A DNA stretch of 64,000 nt from Nodularia sp. LEGE 06071 (GTDB lineage: Bacteria; Cyanobacteriota; Cyanobacteriia; Cyanobacteriales; Nostocaceae): the NCBI RefSeq assembly GCF_015207755.1, contig NZ_JADEWH010000014.1:1-64000 (forward strand). Direction: 5' to 3'. Under the pieces are notes generated by a model. It made no database searches. It was not told the origin of the DNA and was given only the letters and a program-made list of their open reading frames with translations. Positions 43,157-51,374 of the stretch are shown here, piece after piece. The translations under genes and the position numbers were made by a program. How positions within the stretch are numbered: the stretch's first letter is position 1; each line of letters begins with the position of its first letter.

Positions 43157-45283
43157 CTATTCAGTTATACGGCATACCCATTTATAAGTACCTCCGCTTG
43201 TTTTTGTTCGGGATTCAGACTTCCAATCTTTTCCTTCTTCACCTAAAACTTGTGTAAGTGTTTGTTTGATACAACTGTTTACTGTTGATATATCATCATG
43301 TAGCTCTTCTGGCAGAAACTTTTTAGTAAGTTCCATGAGTTTACCCCAAGGAAGTCCATTACTATTAACAACTCTTTGCTGAAACTCACTATCTCTCGTC
43401 AGTTCTTCAATGGCTTGATTAATGCTATTAACATACCAATCTCCTGTTTCTGGTGTTGGAGAACTTTCTGACTCTTGTTCTGAAATTTCTCTAGTTCCTT
43501 CTAAATCTTGACCATCTAGAGATATATTATTGACTTGTCCATTTAATTCTCTTTTGATTTTGGTAGCAAACGTCTCAACAGATTCTTTATCATAGTTAGA
43601 ATCTAAAGGGTATGGATATATTTTTTCAAATGATAGCGCACGAAACGAAACAGGATAAGGATTAGCACTTACACTACTCCACATTACTCCTTGTCCTGGT
43701 AATGGTTCGTTCAAAAGACCACCTAGTAAATCATCACTAAAGTGAGAATTAGCTCTTTGTAAACTCTTTAAATCTGAAGCAGATAGTAAGTGAAATACAA
43801 ACCAATTATCACCTTGACTAAGTAATTCAACCGGAATACTTCCAGGTTGTTGAGTAATCATCACAGCACCTAAGTCATATTTACGTCCTTCTTTAAACCA
43901 ATCTACAAAAGCTCCATTACTTGAACCACTACCTTGATTAAGGACACTTTGGGCTTCTTCTAAAACAGCAATGGTAGGAATAGTTTTAGCATCCTTTTTA
44001 GTAAAGTTATCCTGGTTATGATTAAATATTTGTTGAAGAATCAAACTAGATAAAGTTAGCCCTTGTTCTCCTCGCATCTGTGAAATATCTACAATGCAAA
44101 GCTTGCCTTCTTTCAAACTTTTTTTCAAGAAATCCATCAGACGACTATTAGGATCATGTAAAGTTCTGACAATATAAACTATGTTGCTTAAAGCTGCTCC
44201 AGCTTCTGCATCAGACCCGTCGCCGATACTTAGTAAATCCTTCACTTTTCTTATATCTGCACCATAGCCATCTTTGTAAGCTAAATCAACAATTTGTATC
44301 CACTTTTCATTAGATAATCCTCTGATTTTGCGAACATTTTGCTGTTCTTGTCGCTCTGGTGACAATGCAACGCCAACAATTTCAGTAGGTTTCAAACGCC
44401 TAATATCCAGCTTAACACCACCAGCTACAAAAGAACCATAAAAATCACTAGGAGCTTCACGACGAGTAAAAATTACAAGTTTATCTTGTAAATGTGGAAC
44501 ATCTGTAAAACCAGGTCTACCGTTATCATCTGGCCAGAAATATTCACCTTCTGGATCAAAGATTAGGGTTCCCACTGGGACTTCTTGATCTCGTTTCTTT
44601 TTAGTTGGTATTGTTTTGTATAGTTCGCTAAACAACAATTTGACCAAGTTAGACTTCCCATAACCAGCCCGTGCAAATACAAATGATCTTCGGGAAACTA
44701 AATTCTGTACAGGAAAATGAGTAATAACTTCTGGATGTTTAACCTGCATCCAATCAGCAACACCAAGCCGTGAATCATCACCAGCGTAAACAAATTCTCC
44801 CAGTGCAAAAAAACCAAGGTCTGCTCCTAGAGTATTATGTCCTGCTATTTCTCTTAAAATCTCATCACTTGGAAAAGCAACTTTACTACCAACATGAGGA
44901 AGACGACGATGAGAAGCTACAAATACAAACTTTCCATTAGAGTGACGTATTACTCCCAGAACTCTGATATTAACTCGATATTTTACGTATTGTTCACGCA
45001 GGTCTTCTGGAATTTCTCGGTCTTCTCCCATCGCTCTTAAACTGAAATCCTCACCATGTTCTCTAGTCAGTTTTCCGTCTGAGTAGAAAGATGTGATTCT
45101 TCCTAAAACCGCCTCATCTTCAGTAGCCAGTTGTACCAGAAGAAACTGTCCATGCATAGGAATACTTTGAAAATCATTCCGATATGGCAAGACAATATCC
45201 GCATGAAATTCCAGCCCTCCTTCACTGAAACCTCTAAAAATACCTGAGATATTTTCCTTGGGAAATAAAGGTGTGTTATTCAT
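43157..45283 (-). CDS. HerA-like ATPase/helicase
   Basis: The 708-residue protein has an N-terminal HAS-barrel-like beta domain (residues about 1-165), then a FtsK/HerA ATPase with SFVFARAGYGKSNLVKLLF (Walker A, Lys210) and TIAVLEEAQSVLNQ (Walker B with Glu). LGAVMITQQPGSIPVELLSQ and NWFVFHLLSASDLKSL are typical HerA segments. A charged C-terminal extension of about 130 residues (from ELNGQVNNI) ends with a small folded-looking part. Translation starts 8 bases inside the nurA-like gene, so the two are coupled. The pair is expected to form a DNA-translocating nuclease. Confidence 0.9.
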   Translation of the reverse strand: MNNTPLFPKENISGIFRGFSEGGLEFHADIVLPYRNDFQSIPMHGQFLLVQLATEDEAVLGRITSFYSDGKLTREHGEDFSLRAMGEDREIPEDLREQYVKYRVNIRVLGVIRHSNGKFVFVASHRRLPHVGSKVAFPSDEILREIAGHNTLGADLGFFALGEFVYAGDDSRLGVADWMQVKHPEVITHFPVQNLVSRRSFVFARAGYGKSNLVKLLFSELYKTIPTKKKRDQEVPVGTLIFDPEGEYFWPDDNGRPGFTDVPHLQDKLVIFTRREAPSDFYGSFVAGGVKLDIRRLKPTEIVGVALSPERQEQQNVRKIRGLSNEKWIQIVDLAYKDGYGADIRKVKDLLSIGDGSDAEAGAALSNIVYIVRTLHDPNSRLMDFLKKSLKEGKLCIVDISQMRGEQGLTLSSLILQQIFNHNQDNFTKKDAKTIPTIAVLEEAQSVLNQGSGSSNGAFVDWFKEGRKYDLGAVMITQQPGSIPVELLSQGDNWFVFHLLSASDLKSLQRANSHFSDDLLGGLLNEPLPGQGVMWSSVSANPYPVSFRALSFEKIYPYPLDSNYDKESVETFATKIKRELNGQVNNISLDGQDLEGTREISEQESESSPTPETGDWYVNSINQAIEELTRDSEFQQRVVNSNGLPWGKLMELTKKFLPEELHDDISTVNSCIKQTLTQVLGEEGKDWKSESRTKTSGGTYKWVCRITE

Positions 45284-46397
45284 ATCGCAACATACTTACA
45301 TCAGATTGTAGTCTAACTCTATCCACAACATTTTGTTCTTCTGGAGTGAATGATTGACGCACAGCGTTGACAATCATATCTTCCATCACTTCCATATCAA
45401 AACCCACTAGAGCAGCTTGCTCATGGGCTTTCTGTAAACATCTAGGATAGAAGGGAACTGGGAAACCATCATTAGCATCTGCCAATAAATACCCCATGAC
45501 TTGGGAAACTTGCTTAAGCTGAGGGAGAAAAATATCAACTGGCCAGATTGGATCATTTATGCGACTACCAAATCTGACCATAAATAAACGTCCCCCTACA
45601 AATTTTTCAGCTTCACTTCCTGTAGCGTACTCGTCCCAAATATATGCTTTTCTTTGAATATGTGGCGGTATTTCTACATAGCATGGATAACCTTGAGTCA
45701 ATATTCCTTCTAATGCAAATGCTAATCTATATCGTGTAATTACCTTGCTTTTTTTAGAAAAACCAACCAGATAAACACGCCTTCTAGTCAGACAATAAAT
45801 TTCTTTGATAGCATCATTAATTTTTTCTAAAAGATCCTTAAAGAGTTTTTGGGTGAAAATTTTGCTTCTTAGGAGTCCATCACGAACAATTAAAGTATCT
45901 GTATTAAACCCTCCTTCCTGAAGCATCTGATACAAAGCTCCCCATTCTGCCAAATCACGATACACTAAAACCCATGAAGGGTTAGGATTTTCTTCATCAG
46001 GTTTAGGTATCATCGGGCTAAGTTCCCAAAGAGTTTCTACTCCCAACTCTTTCATCATCAGCCCCAAAGCTGATTTATGATTACCATCCTTGTCTAGGTG
46101 GCTAATTGACAATTCTTCAATATTTGTCGTTGGAGAAGTTAAATCTAGTAACAGTTCTCTCCCGTAAGAGTCTACAACCCTAACCAATTGAAATAAGTAC
46201 GGATCAAAATTAACTTTATTGTTTCCTCCATCAGCAGCAACAAGAGAAATAGATGTTGTTGTTCTAGGATTAATTCGACGCACTTCAGTTTTCAATGGTC
46301 GAATCTCACTACGTAGTTCTTCTATGACTCCTTTATCTGTCGTGGCTCTTTCTTCCAGTTTCCTCTGGACATTGCTTAAAGTATCGGGCGTTATCAT
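45276..46397 (-). CDS. NurA-domain nuclease
   Basis: The 373-residue protein shows the NurA pattern: LVAADGGNN (Asp56), LIVRDGLLRSK (Asp173), VYLVGFSKKSKVITRYRLAF and a late PRCLQKAHEQAALVGFD with the conserved His. In archaea NurA works with HerA in DNA end resection; in bacteria HerA-NurA pairs are often found in defence-like neighbourhoods. It overlaps the herA-like gene by 8 bases and leads the operon. A coiled, charged N-terminus (residues 8-40) precedes the nuclease core. Confidence 0.85.
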   Translation of the reverse strand: MITPDTLSNVQRKLEERATTDKGVIEELRSEIRPLKTEVRRINPRTTTSISLVAADGGNNKVNFDPYLFQLVRVVDSYGRELLLDLTSPTTNIEELSISHLDKDGNHKSALGLMMKELGVETLWELSPMIPKPDEENPNPSWVLVYRDLAEWGALYQMLQEGGFNTDTLIVRDGLLRSKIFTQKLFKDLLEKINDAIKEIYCLTRRRVYLVGFSKKSKVITRYRLAFALEGILTQGYPCYVEIPPHIQRKAYIWDEYATGSEAEKFVGGRLFMVRFGSRINDPIWPVDIFLPQLKQVSQVMGYLLADANDGFPVPFYPRCLQKAHEQAALVGFDMEVMEDMIVNAVRQSFTPEEQNVVDRVRLQSDVSMLRYE

Positions 46398-46639
46398 TGA
46401 TGATAATATTTAGATAATTGTATAAATTTTAATGTAATGTCATTCATCTACAATCAACACAACTAATTTCCCAGATTCTATTTCCTCAAATCTGGCTGCC
46501 AAAAGTGATGATTCACCTCAAATTAGAGACAACTTTCCCAACTCTCATCTGTGTGAGTGGGAATTGCAGTATGGCATGAATAACTATAAACAAGGTAGTG
46601 CAGCCAAAGGTAAAGAATTATTCATTACCAATTATGAAC

Positions 46640-47146
46640 TTAGTCAATTCCAAACCAGCCCCCAGTATCACCACCAGCCCAACCGCCAGAACGTGCTGTA
46701 GGAAAAGTTTCATTGCAGAGGTCTTTAAATTCTTGAGCCGCACTGATATCTTTACCCTCATAACCTTTGGGGTGAAATATCCGCCCAATGTATCGTCCTT
46801 GTAAGCGAATTTGACCCATGACATAAATTCCACCACCAACAGAGTAAATACTTGCCTCTGAATGACGAGAATAACAAGCAATATAACCACCATCTTCCCC
46901 GGTGTACTTGTTAACTGTGGTCAAAACTTTCTCTGTATACCCAGGTGCTGGCCAGTTAACAATAGACCCTTGAGCATTCACATATACTTTAAAATCTTCT
47001 GGTAAAAAATACTCTGTCATTTGATTACACCCACAAATCAATAGTGTAATAGCTGTAGCAGCTACCCAGCAATATGGAGCAACTTTAATGATTGTAGTCT
47101 CCAATTTTACAGTATATTTACAGCACAAATCCCACATTGGTATCAA
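46640..47146 (-). CDS. Hypothetical lipoprotein candidate
   Basis: This 168-residue frame contains WVAATAITLLICGCNQ, a hydrophobic helix ending in a lipobox-like ICGC, so lipidation and export are plausible. The rest is Gly/Tyr-rich (YSVGGGIYVMGQIRLQGRYI) with a Cys pair. The exact start is unclear; a GTG at 47110 would give a conventional lipoprotein signal. The gene lies between nurA and tRNA-Met, and no family is recognised. Confidence 0.55.
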   Translation of the reverse strand: MIPMWDLCCKYTVKLETTIIKVAPYCWVAATAITLLICGCNQMTEYFLPEDFKVYVNAQGSIVNWPAPGYTEKVLTTVNKYTGEDGGYIACYSRHSEASIYSVGGGIYVMGQIRLQGRYIGRIFHPKGYEGKDISAAQEFKDLCNETFPTARSGGWAGGDTGGWFGID

Positions 47147-47222
47147 TGTGGATCAAAACAGCGAAAAAACCGATAGTCAATTTTTTGACTATCTGCTGTA
47201 ACTTGGTAAATTTGTTTTAAAA

Positions 47223-47296
47223 TGGCTCAGGTCAGATTTGAACTGACGACCCCAGGCTTATGAGTCCCGTACTCTAACCAACTGAGCTACTGAGCC
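47223..47296 (-). tRNA. tRNA-Met (anticodon CAT, elongator type)
   Basis: On the minus strand the sequence folds as GGCTCAG...CTGAGCC acceptor, GCTCAGTTGGTTAGAG D arm, an anticodon loop CTCATAA with anticodon CAT, and a GTCAGTTCAAATCTGAC T arm. The discriminator is A and CCA is not encoded. The AGTTGGTTAGAG D arm and Watson-Crick closed acceptor suit elongator Met rather than initiator. One inner anticodon stem pair looks mismatched (A-G). Confidence 0.93.
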
Positions 47297-47382
47297 TTAC
47301 GTTTCATACTTTGTCATCATAGCATATAGGTTTTGGTATGGCTAGTGTGTTGAGAGATTAATTTTTTCAGCCCCTGGAGGAT

Positions 47383-47799
47383 CTAAAAGGAGTAAGGGAT
47401 TGGTTTGATAAACTGAGTATTGGCGCGCACAAAACATCGAATTTTGATATCTTCTGCACTGCCTTCTTTGGCAATATACAGCCAGGGTAAACCTTGTTTA
47501 TCTCGATAAATTCTCGGATTTGCCACGATATTGAGATTATCACCTTTTGCAAGCGATCGCACCACAGGGTAATTCACTCCAGCTTGGGCGCGACAATTAA
47601 GCTTGCTAGTTACAACATTCCATACAAGATGGTCAGATTTCTTCCTATTCTGAAACTGGCTGAGAATTGATGTATAGTCACCTTGTCGATTCGGCTGTGG
47701 ATATTGGAAGCTATTAGTTGGAGCATTTGCTGCAAGTGGCATTAATCCTAATAATGCCAGTCTTACTACTAAAACTCCATGACTTAAATTCAGTTTCAT
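47383..47799 (-). CDS. Secreted SH3-like domain protein
   Basis: From ATG 47799 the protein has 138 residues, with a signal peptide (LSHGVLVVRLALLGLMPLAA, then NA) and a bacterial SH3-type core. The core reads VTSKLNCRAQAGVNYPVVRS, LAKGDNLNIVANPRIY and GLPWLYIAKEG. Such domains bind peptidoglycan or other ligands in the periplasm. Two Cys (LNCRAQ and IRCFVR) may form a disulfide. It lies between uvrA and tRNA-Met on the minus strand. Confidence 0.75.
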   Translation of the reverse strand: MKLNLSHGVLVVRLALLGLMPLAANAPTNSFQYPQPNRQGDYTSILSQFQNRKKSDHLVWNVVTSKLNCRAQAGVNYPVVRSLAKGDNLNIVANPRIYRDKQGLPWLYIAKEGSAEDIKIRCFVRANTQFIKPIPYSF

Positions 47800-47901
47800 A
47801 GTCAAATCTTTCTATTTTATTAAGTATTGACTATAAAAAATGCAGATTGTGTCCAAAGTTGCTCACTCAGGATATAGAACCCCGACTTCTCTAGAACCCC
47901 T

Positions 47902-47934
47902 AGATCCCCGACTTCTTTGAGAAGTCGGGGATCT
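47902..47934. repeat. Perfect 15 bp inverted repeat, three-base loop
   Basis: AGATCCCCGACTTCT (47902-47916) and AGAAGTCGGGGATCT (47920-47934) are exact complements around TTG. A partial copy (ACCCCGACTTCTCTAGAACC) sits just before it at about 47878-47897. It lies downstream of uvrA and upstream of the SH3-like gene, where it could stop transcription or stabilise mRNA ends. It resembles a dispersed palindrome of filamentous cyanobacteria. Confidence 0.85.
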
Positions 47935-47968
47935 GGTGTTAAATTTACCTTTGCGTGAAACAGAACTC

Positions 47969-50845
47969 CTACTTCCTCCCCTTGGAATACTGCTTTAAAA
48001 CCTGCTGCAAATATTGTCCAGTATAAGAACGAGGATTTTTAGCGACTTCCTCCGGTGTCCCCACAGCAATGATTTCTCCCCCTTTATCGCCACCTTCAGG
48101 CCCCAAATCAATCACCCAATCAGAGCAACGAATCACGTCTAAATTGTGTTCAATCACTAAAATTGAATTGCCTTTATCTACTAATCTCTGCAACACATCC
48201 AACAATTTATGGACATCATAAAAAGATAATCCTGTAGTTGGTTCATCTATTAAATAAAGTGTCTTACCTGTCGCCCGGCGAGATAGTTCTGTGGCTAATT
48301 TCACTCGTTGCGCTTCACCACCAGATAAGGTAGTTGCAGGTTGTCCCAATTTGACGTAACCCAAACCGACATCATATAAAGTTTGCAGCCGAGTCACAGC
48401 TTTAGGAATGTTTTGGAAAAATTCTAAACTTTCCTCAACCGTCATATTGAGAACATCAGAAATTGACTTATCTTTGTATTTCACCTGCAAAGTTTCGCGA
48501 TTATATCTTGCACCTTTGCAAACTTCACACTGGACATAAACATCGGGGAGAAAATTCATTTCAATGACATTTACACCCTGACCGCTACAAGCTTCACAAC
48601 GTCCACCTTTAACATTGAAAGAAAATTGTCCGGGTTTATATCCTCTGGCTTTAGCTTCTACAGTTTGGGAAAATACATCCCGAATTGCATCGAAAATACC
48701 TGTATAAGTTGCAGGATTAGAACGTGGTGTACGTCCTATGGGCGATTGGTCAATCACAATGGCTTTATCTACTGCATTTAATCCCTGAATTTCCTGTAAG
48801 TGTCTCGGTAAAGGAACTTTCTTCGTTAAATGATGTTGTAATGAGGGATAAAGTAATTCATTAATTAGAGTAGATTTACCAGAACCAGAAACGCCAGTTA
48901 CAGCGACGAGTTTACCTAAAGGAATTTCAACATCAATATTTCTTAAATTGTTACGATGAGCGTTTTTAATTCCTAAACTGCGTCCGTTTCCTTTTCTCCG
49001 TTCCTCTGGTGTAGAAATTACTCTTCTTCCTGATAAATAAGCACCCGTTAAAGAATCTTCTGCTGCTAATAAAGTTTCTAAACTTCCTTGAGAAATAATA
49101 TTTCCACCGTGGATTCCGGCACCGGGGCCAATATCAACGATATAATTGGCTGCACGGATGGTTTCTTCATCATGCTCAACTACGATTAAAGTATTACCTA
49201 AATCGCGTAATTTAGTTAAAGTTTTGAGTAATCGTCCATTATCTCGTTGATGCAAACCAATACTTGGTTCGTCTAAAACGTAAAGCACTCCAGTTAAACC
49301 AGAACCAATTTGTGTTGCTAAACGAATCCGTTGGGCTTCTCCACCAGAAAGAGTCATGGCGGGACGATCTAGAGTAAGATAATCTAAACCAACATCTAAC
49401 AAAAATTGCAATCTAGCTTTGATTTCTCTTAATACTAAATCAGCAATTTGAATTTGCCGATCGCTCAACTCTAACAAATCAATTCTTTCCCGACAATCCC
49501 GAATCGAAACTCCAGTTAAATCTAAAATTCCATATTGTCCTAACCGTACCGCCAAAGCCTCTGGTTTTAAACGTTTTCCCCCGCAAACTTCACAGGGTTG
49601 ATCAACCAAATATTGCTCTAACTTCTGCTTAACTAACTCCGTTCCACCCTCATATTGACGTTGCAAAATCGGAATCACACCCTTAAAACTCTGCTTTGTT
49701 TGGGCTGCTTCCTTCTCCCCATACATCACAGTGTGTTGCTGTTCCACAGTTAGCTGATTCCACTTAGCCTGTAACTCAAACCCAGTAGACTGTCCCACAC
49801 TATAAAGTAATTCCAAATAATAAGAATTATCTTTTTCCGACCAAGGCGCGATCGCAGCGTAAATTGGTGCGTTCGGGTCTGGTACAATCAAATCAGGCGT
49901 AAATGTCTTTAATGTCCCGATGCCGTGACAGTGCGGACAAGCACCATAAGGCGAATTGAAGGAAAACAAGCGCGGTGATAACTCTTCCATCACCGCCCCA
50001 TGTACCGGACAAGCAAAGTTTTCGGAAAAGACTAATTCTTCTTCTTTCTCTTCGCCATTCTCAGAAGTCAAACTCACTAGAATGGTAGCAATACCACCGG
50101 ATTGTTTTAAGCACGTAGACAGAGAATCTACCAAACGCTCTTGAATACCAGCTTTTTTCACCAAGCGGTCGATGACAACTTCGATAGTGTGGGTAATATT
50201 TTTATCTAATTCAATCGAGTCTGACAGTTCGCGGACTTCTCCATCCACACGCACCCGCACAAAACCCTGAGAAGCCAAACTAGATATCAGCTTGCGGTGA
50301 GTTCCTTTTTTACCTCTGACAACTGGCGCAAGAATTTGGAACTTAGTTCTATCTGGTAAATCGGAAATGCGATCGCACATCTCATCGATGGTCTGGGGTG
50401 CAATGGAGCGATCGCATATCGGACAATGGGGTTCACCAGCGCGACCAAACAATAACCGCAAATAATCGTAAATTTCCGTCACCGTCCCCACTGTGGAACG
50501 GGGGTTGTGGGAAGTAGACTTTTGATCGATGGAAATGGCGGGACTTAAGCCTTCAATGGCTTCCACATCCGGTTTATCTAATTGACCTAAAAATTGCCGC
50601 GCGTAGGCGCTGAGGGACTCTACATAACGCCGTTGACCTTCGGCGAAAATGGTATCAAAGGCTAAAGAAGACTTACCCGAACCAGAAACGCCAGTAAATA
50701 CAATCAGGCGATCGCGCGGTAATTCCAAGTCAATATTCTTCAGATTATGCTGCCTAGCACCCCGAATCCGAATGGTATTCTGGCTGTTGTGCTGAGAATT
50801 AGGAAGATGTCCATTTAAGGATGGGGCTAGCTTTTTATCTGACAT
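47969..50845 (-). CDS. uvrA: UvrA, excinuclease ABC subunit A
   Basis: Starting at ATG 50845 the protein has about 958 residues. It has two ABC modules: Walker A GVSGSGKSSLAFDT and GVSGSGKSTLINEL, and signature LSGGEAQRIRLA and LSGGEAQRVKLA. Zinc-binding CPHCHG and CEVCGGKRL in the first half and CEACSGQGVNV...CEVCKG in the second are intact. It recognises DNA damage in nucleotide excision repair with UvrB. An ATG at 50881 would add 12 residues but is less typical. Confidence 0.97.
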   Translation of the reverse strand: MSDKKLAPSLNGHLPNSQHNSQNTIRIRGARQHNLKNIDLELPRDRLIVFTGVSGSGKSSLAFDTIFAEGQRRYVESLSAYARQFLGQLDKPDVEAIEGLSPAISIDQKSTSHNPRSTVGTVTEIYDYLRLLFGRAGEPHCPICDRSIAPQTIDEMCDRISDLPDRTKFQILAPVVRGKKGTHRKLISSLASQGFVRVRVDGEVRELSDSIELDKNITHTIEVVIDRLVKKAGIQERLVDSLSTCLKQSGGIATILVSLTSENGEEKEEELVFSENFACPVHGAVMEELSPRLFSFNSPYGACPHCHGIGTLKTFTPDLIVPDPNAPIYAAIAPWSEKDNSYYLELLYSVGQSTGFELQAKWNQLTVEQQHTVMYGEKEAAQTKQSFKGVIPILQRQYEGGTELVKQKLEQYLVDQPCEVCGGKRLKPEALAVRLGQYGILDLTGVSIRDCRERIDLLELSDRQIQIADLVLREIKARLQFLLDVGLDYLTLDRPAMTLSGGEAQRIRLATQIGSGLTGVLYVLDEPSIGLHQRDNGRLLKTLTKLRDLGNTLIVVEHDEETIRAANYIVDIGPGAGIHGGNIISQGSLETLLAAEDSLTGAYLSGRRVISTPEERRKGNGRSLGIKNAHRNNLRNIDVEIPLGKLVAVTGVSGSGKSTLINELLYPSLQHHLTKKVPLPRHLQEIQGLNAVDKAIVIDQSPIGRTPRSNPATYTGIFDAIRDVFSQTVEAKARGYKPGQFSFNVKGGRCEACSGQGVNVIEMNFLPDVYVQCEVCKGARYNRETLQVKYKDKSISDVLNMTVEESLEFFQNIPKAVTRLQTLYDVGLGYVKLGQPATTLSGGEAQRVKLATELSRRATGKTLYLIDEPTTGLSFYDVHKLLDVLQRLVDKGNSILVIEHNLDVIRCSDWVIDLGPEGGDKGGEIIAVGTPEEVAKNPRSYTGQYLQQVLKQYSKGRK

Positions 50846-51374
50846 ATCGGCTTGGTGATAGTAAGAGGCGGCTTGAAACAATCCTTCATAATACTATCTT
50901 TACTACGGTTATTGTAGAACAATCGTACTGTTTCAGGTAGTGATTTCTCCACAATATGCTTTCAAAATAGATGTATTTTTTGTTACTTAACCTTATATAG
51001 TAGTTTTTAAGTGTTTAGTATTTTTGAATTGCTCAGTTAATATACTTAAATTGGATCTTTTTTTCGCTGCTAAAAAAATCTGGGTTGATTTGATTAAAAG
51101 TCTTGTATGGCAAGATTTAGCGGCAAATTTTAGTTTTGGCATCCTGAAAATTTACATAGATTTTATTTATCAAGTTTATAACTTTAACAGATTAATTTCA
51201 GTAAAAATACAAGTTGATTTAATATGTAACTAATCATACGATAGGCATCTTACCGCTTCATAACCTGATTATTGCAATCAAAAGCAAGCGTAACTTATGT
51301 ATATTTAAGTAAATATTTACATTTAGAATGCTTACTTAAATAACCTCGCCTGAAACAGATAAATAACAGTTAGC
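50846..51374. other. AT-rich region between divergent uvrA and the DUF11 locus
   Basis: These 529 bases are strongly AT-rich and should contain promoters for uvrA and the surface-protein operon. A 69-codon frame at 51024-51233 is not convincing. An inverted repeat at 51303-51341 (separate entry) is the only distinct structure. Confidence 0.45.
51303..51341. promoter_or_regulatory. Inverted repeat upstream of the DUF11 operon, possible operator
   Basis: ATTTAAGTAA (51303-51312) is exactly mirrored by TTACTTAAAT (51332-51341), with a 19-base centre, ending 33 bases before ATG 51375. Arms with two-turn spacing on the same DNA face are typical of dimeric regulator sites. No match to a named regulator was recognised. 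Confidence 0.35.

Noticed and set aside
43075-43257. A 60-codon plus-strand frame between the methylase and herA genes
   Set aside because: It runs into the herA-like gene on the other strand and shows only AT-driven hydrophobic residues.
46441-46700. An open plus-strand frame of about 85 codons without a start near its 5' end
   Set aside because: It overlaps the 3' part of the minus-strand lipoprotein candidate, has no start codon or family similarity, and looks like chance.
42092-47296. Genomic island integrated at the tRNA-Met gene carrying dam, herA and nurA
   Set aside because: No integrase gene and no direct repeat of the tRNA 3' end was found near 42092-42158; the proximity may be coincidence.
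51024-51233. A 69-codon plus-strand frame in the AT-rich region before the DUF11 locus
   Set aside because: Composition follows AT-rich background (Ile, Leu, Phe, Asn), with no ribosome binding site or recognisable motif.
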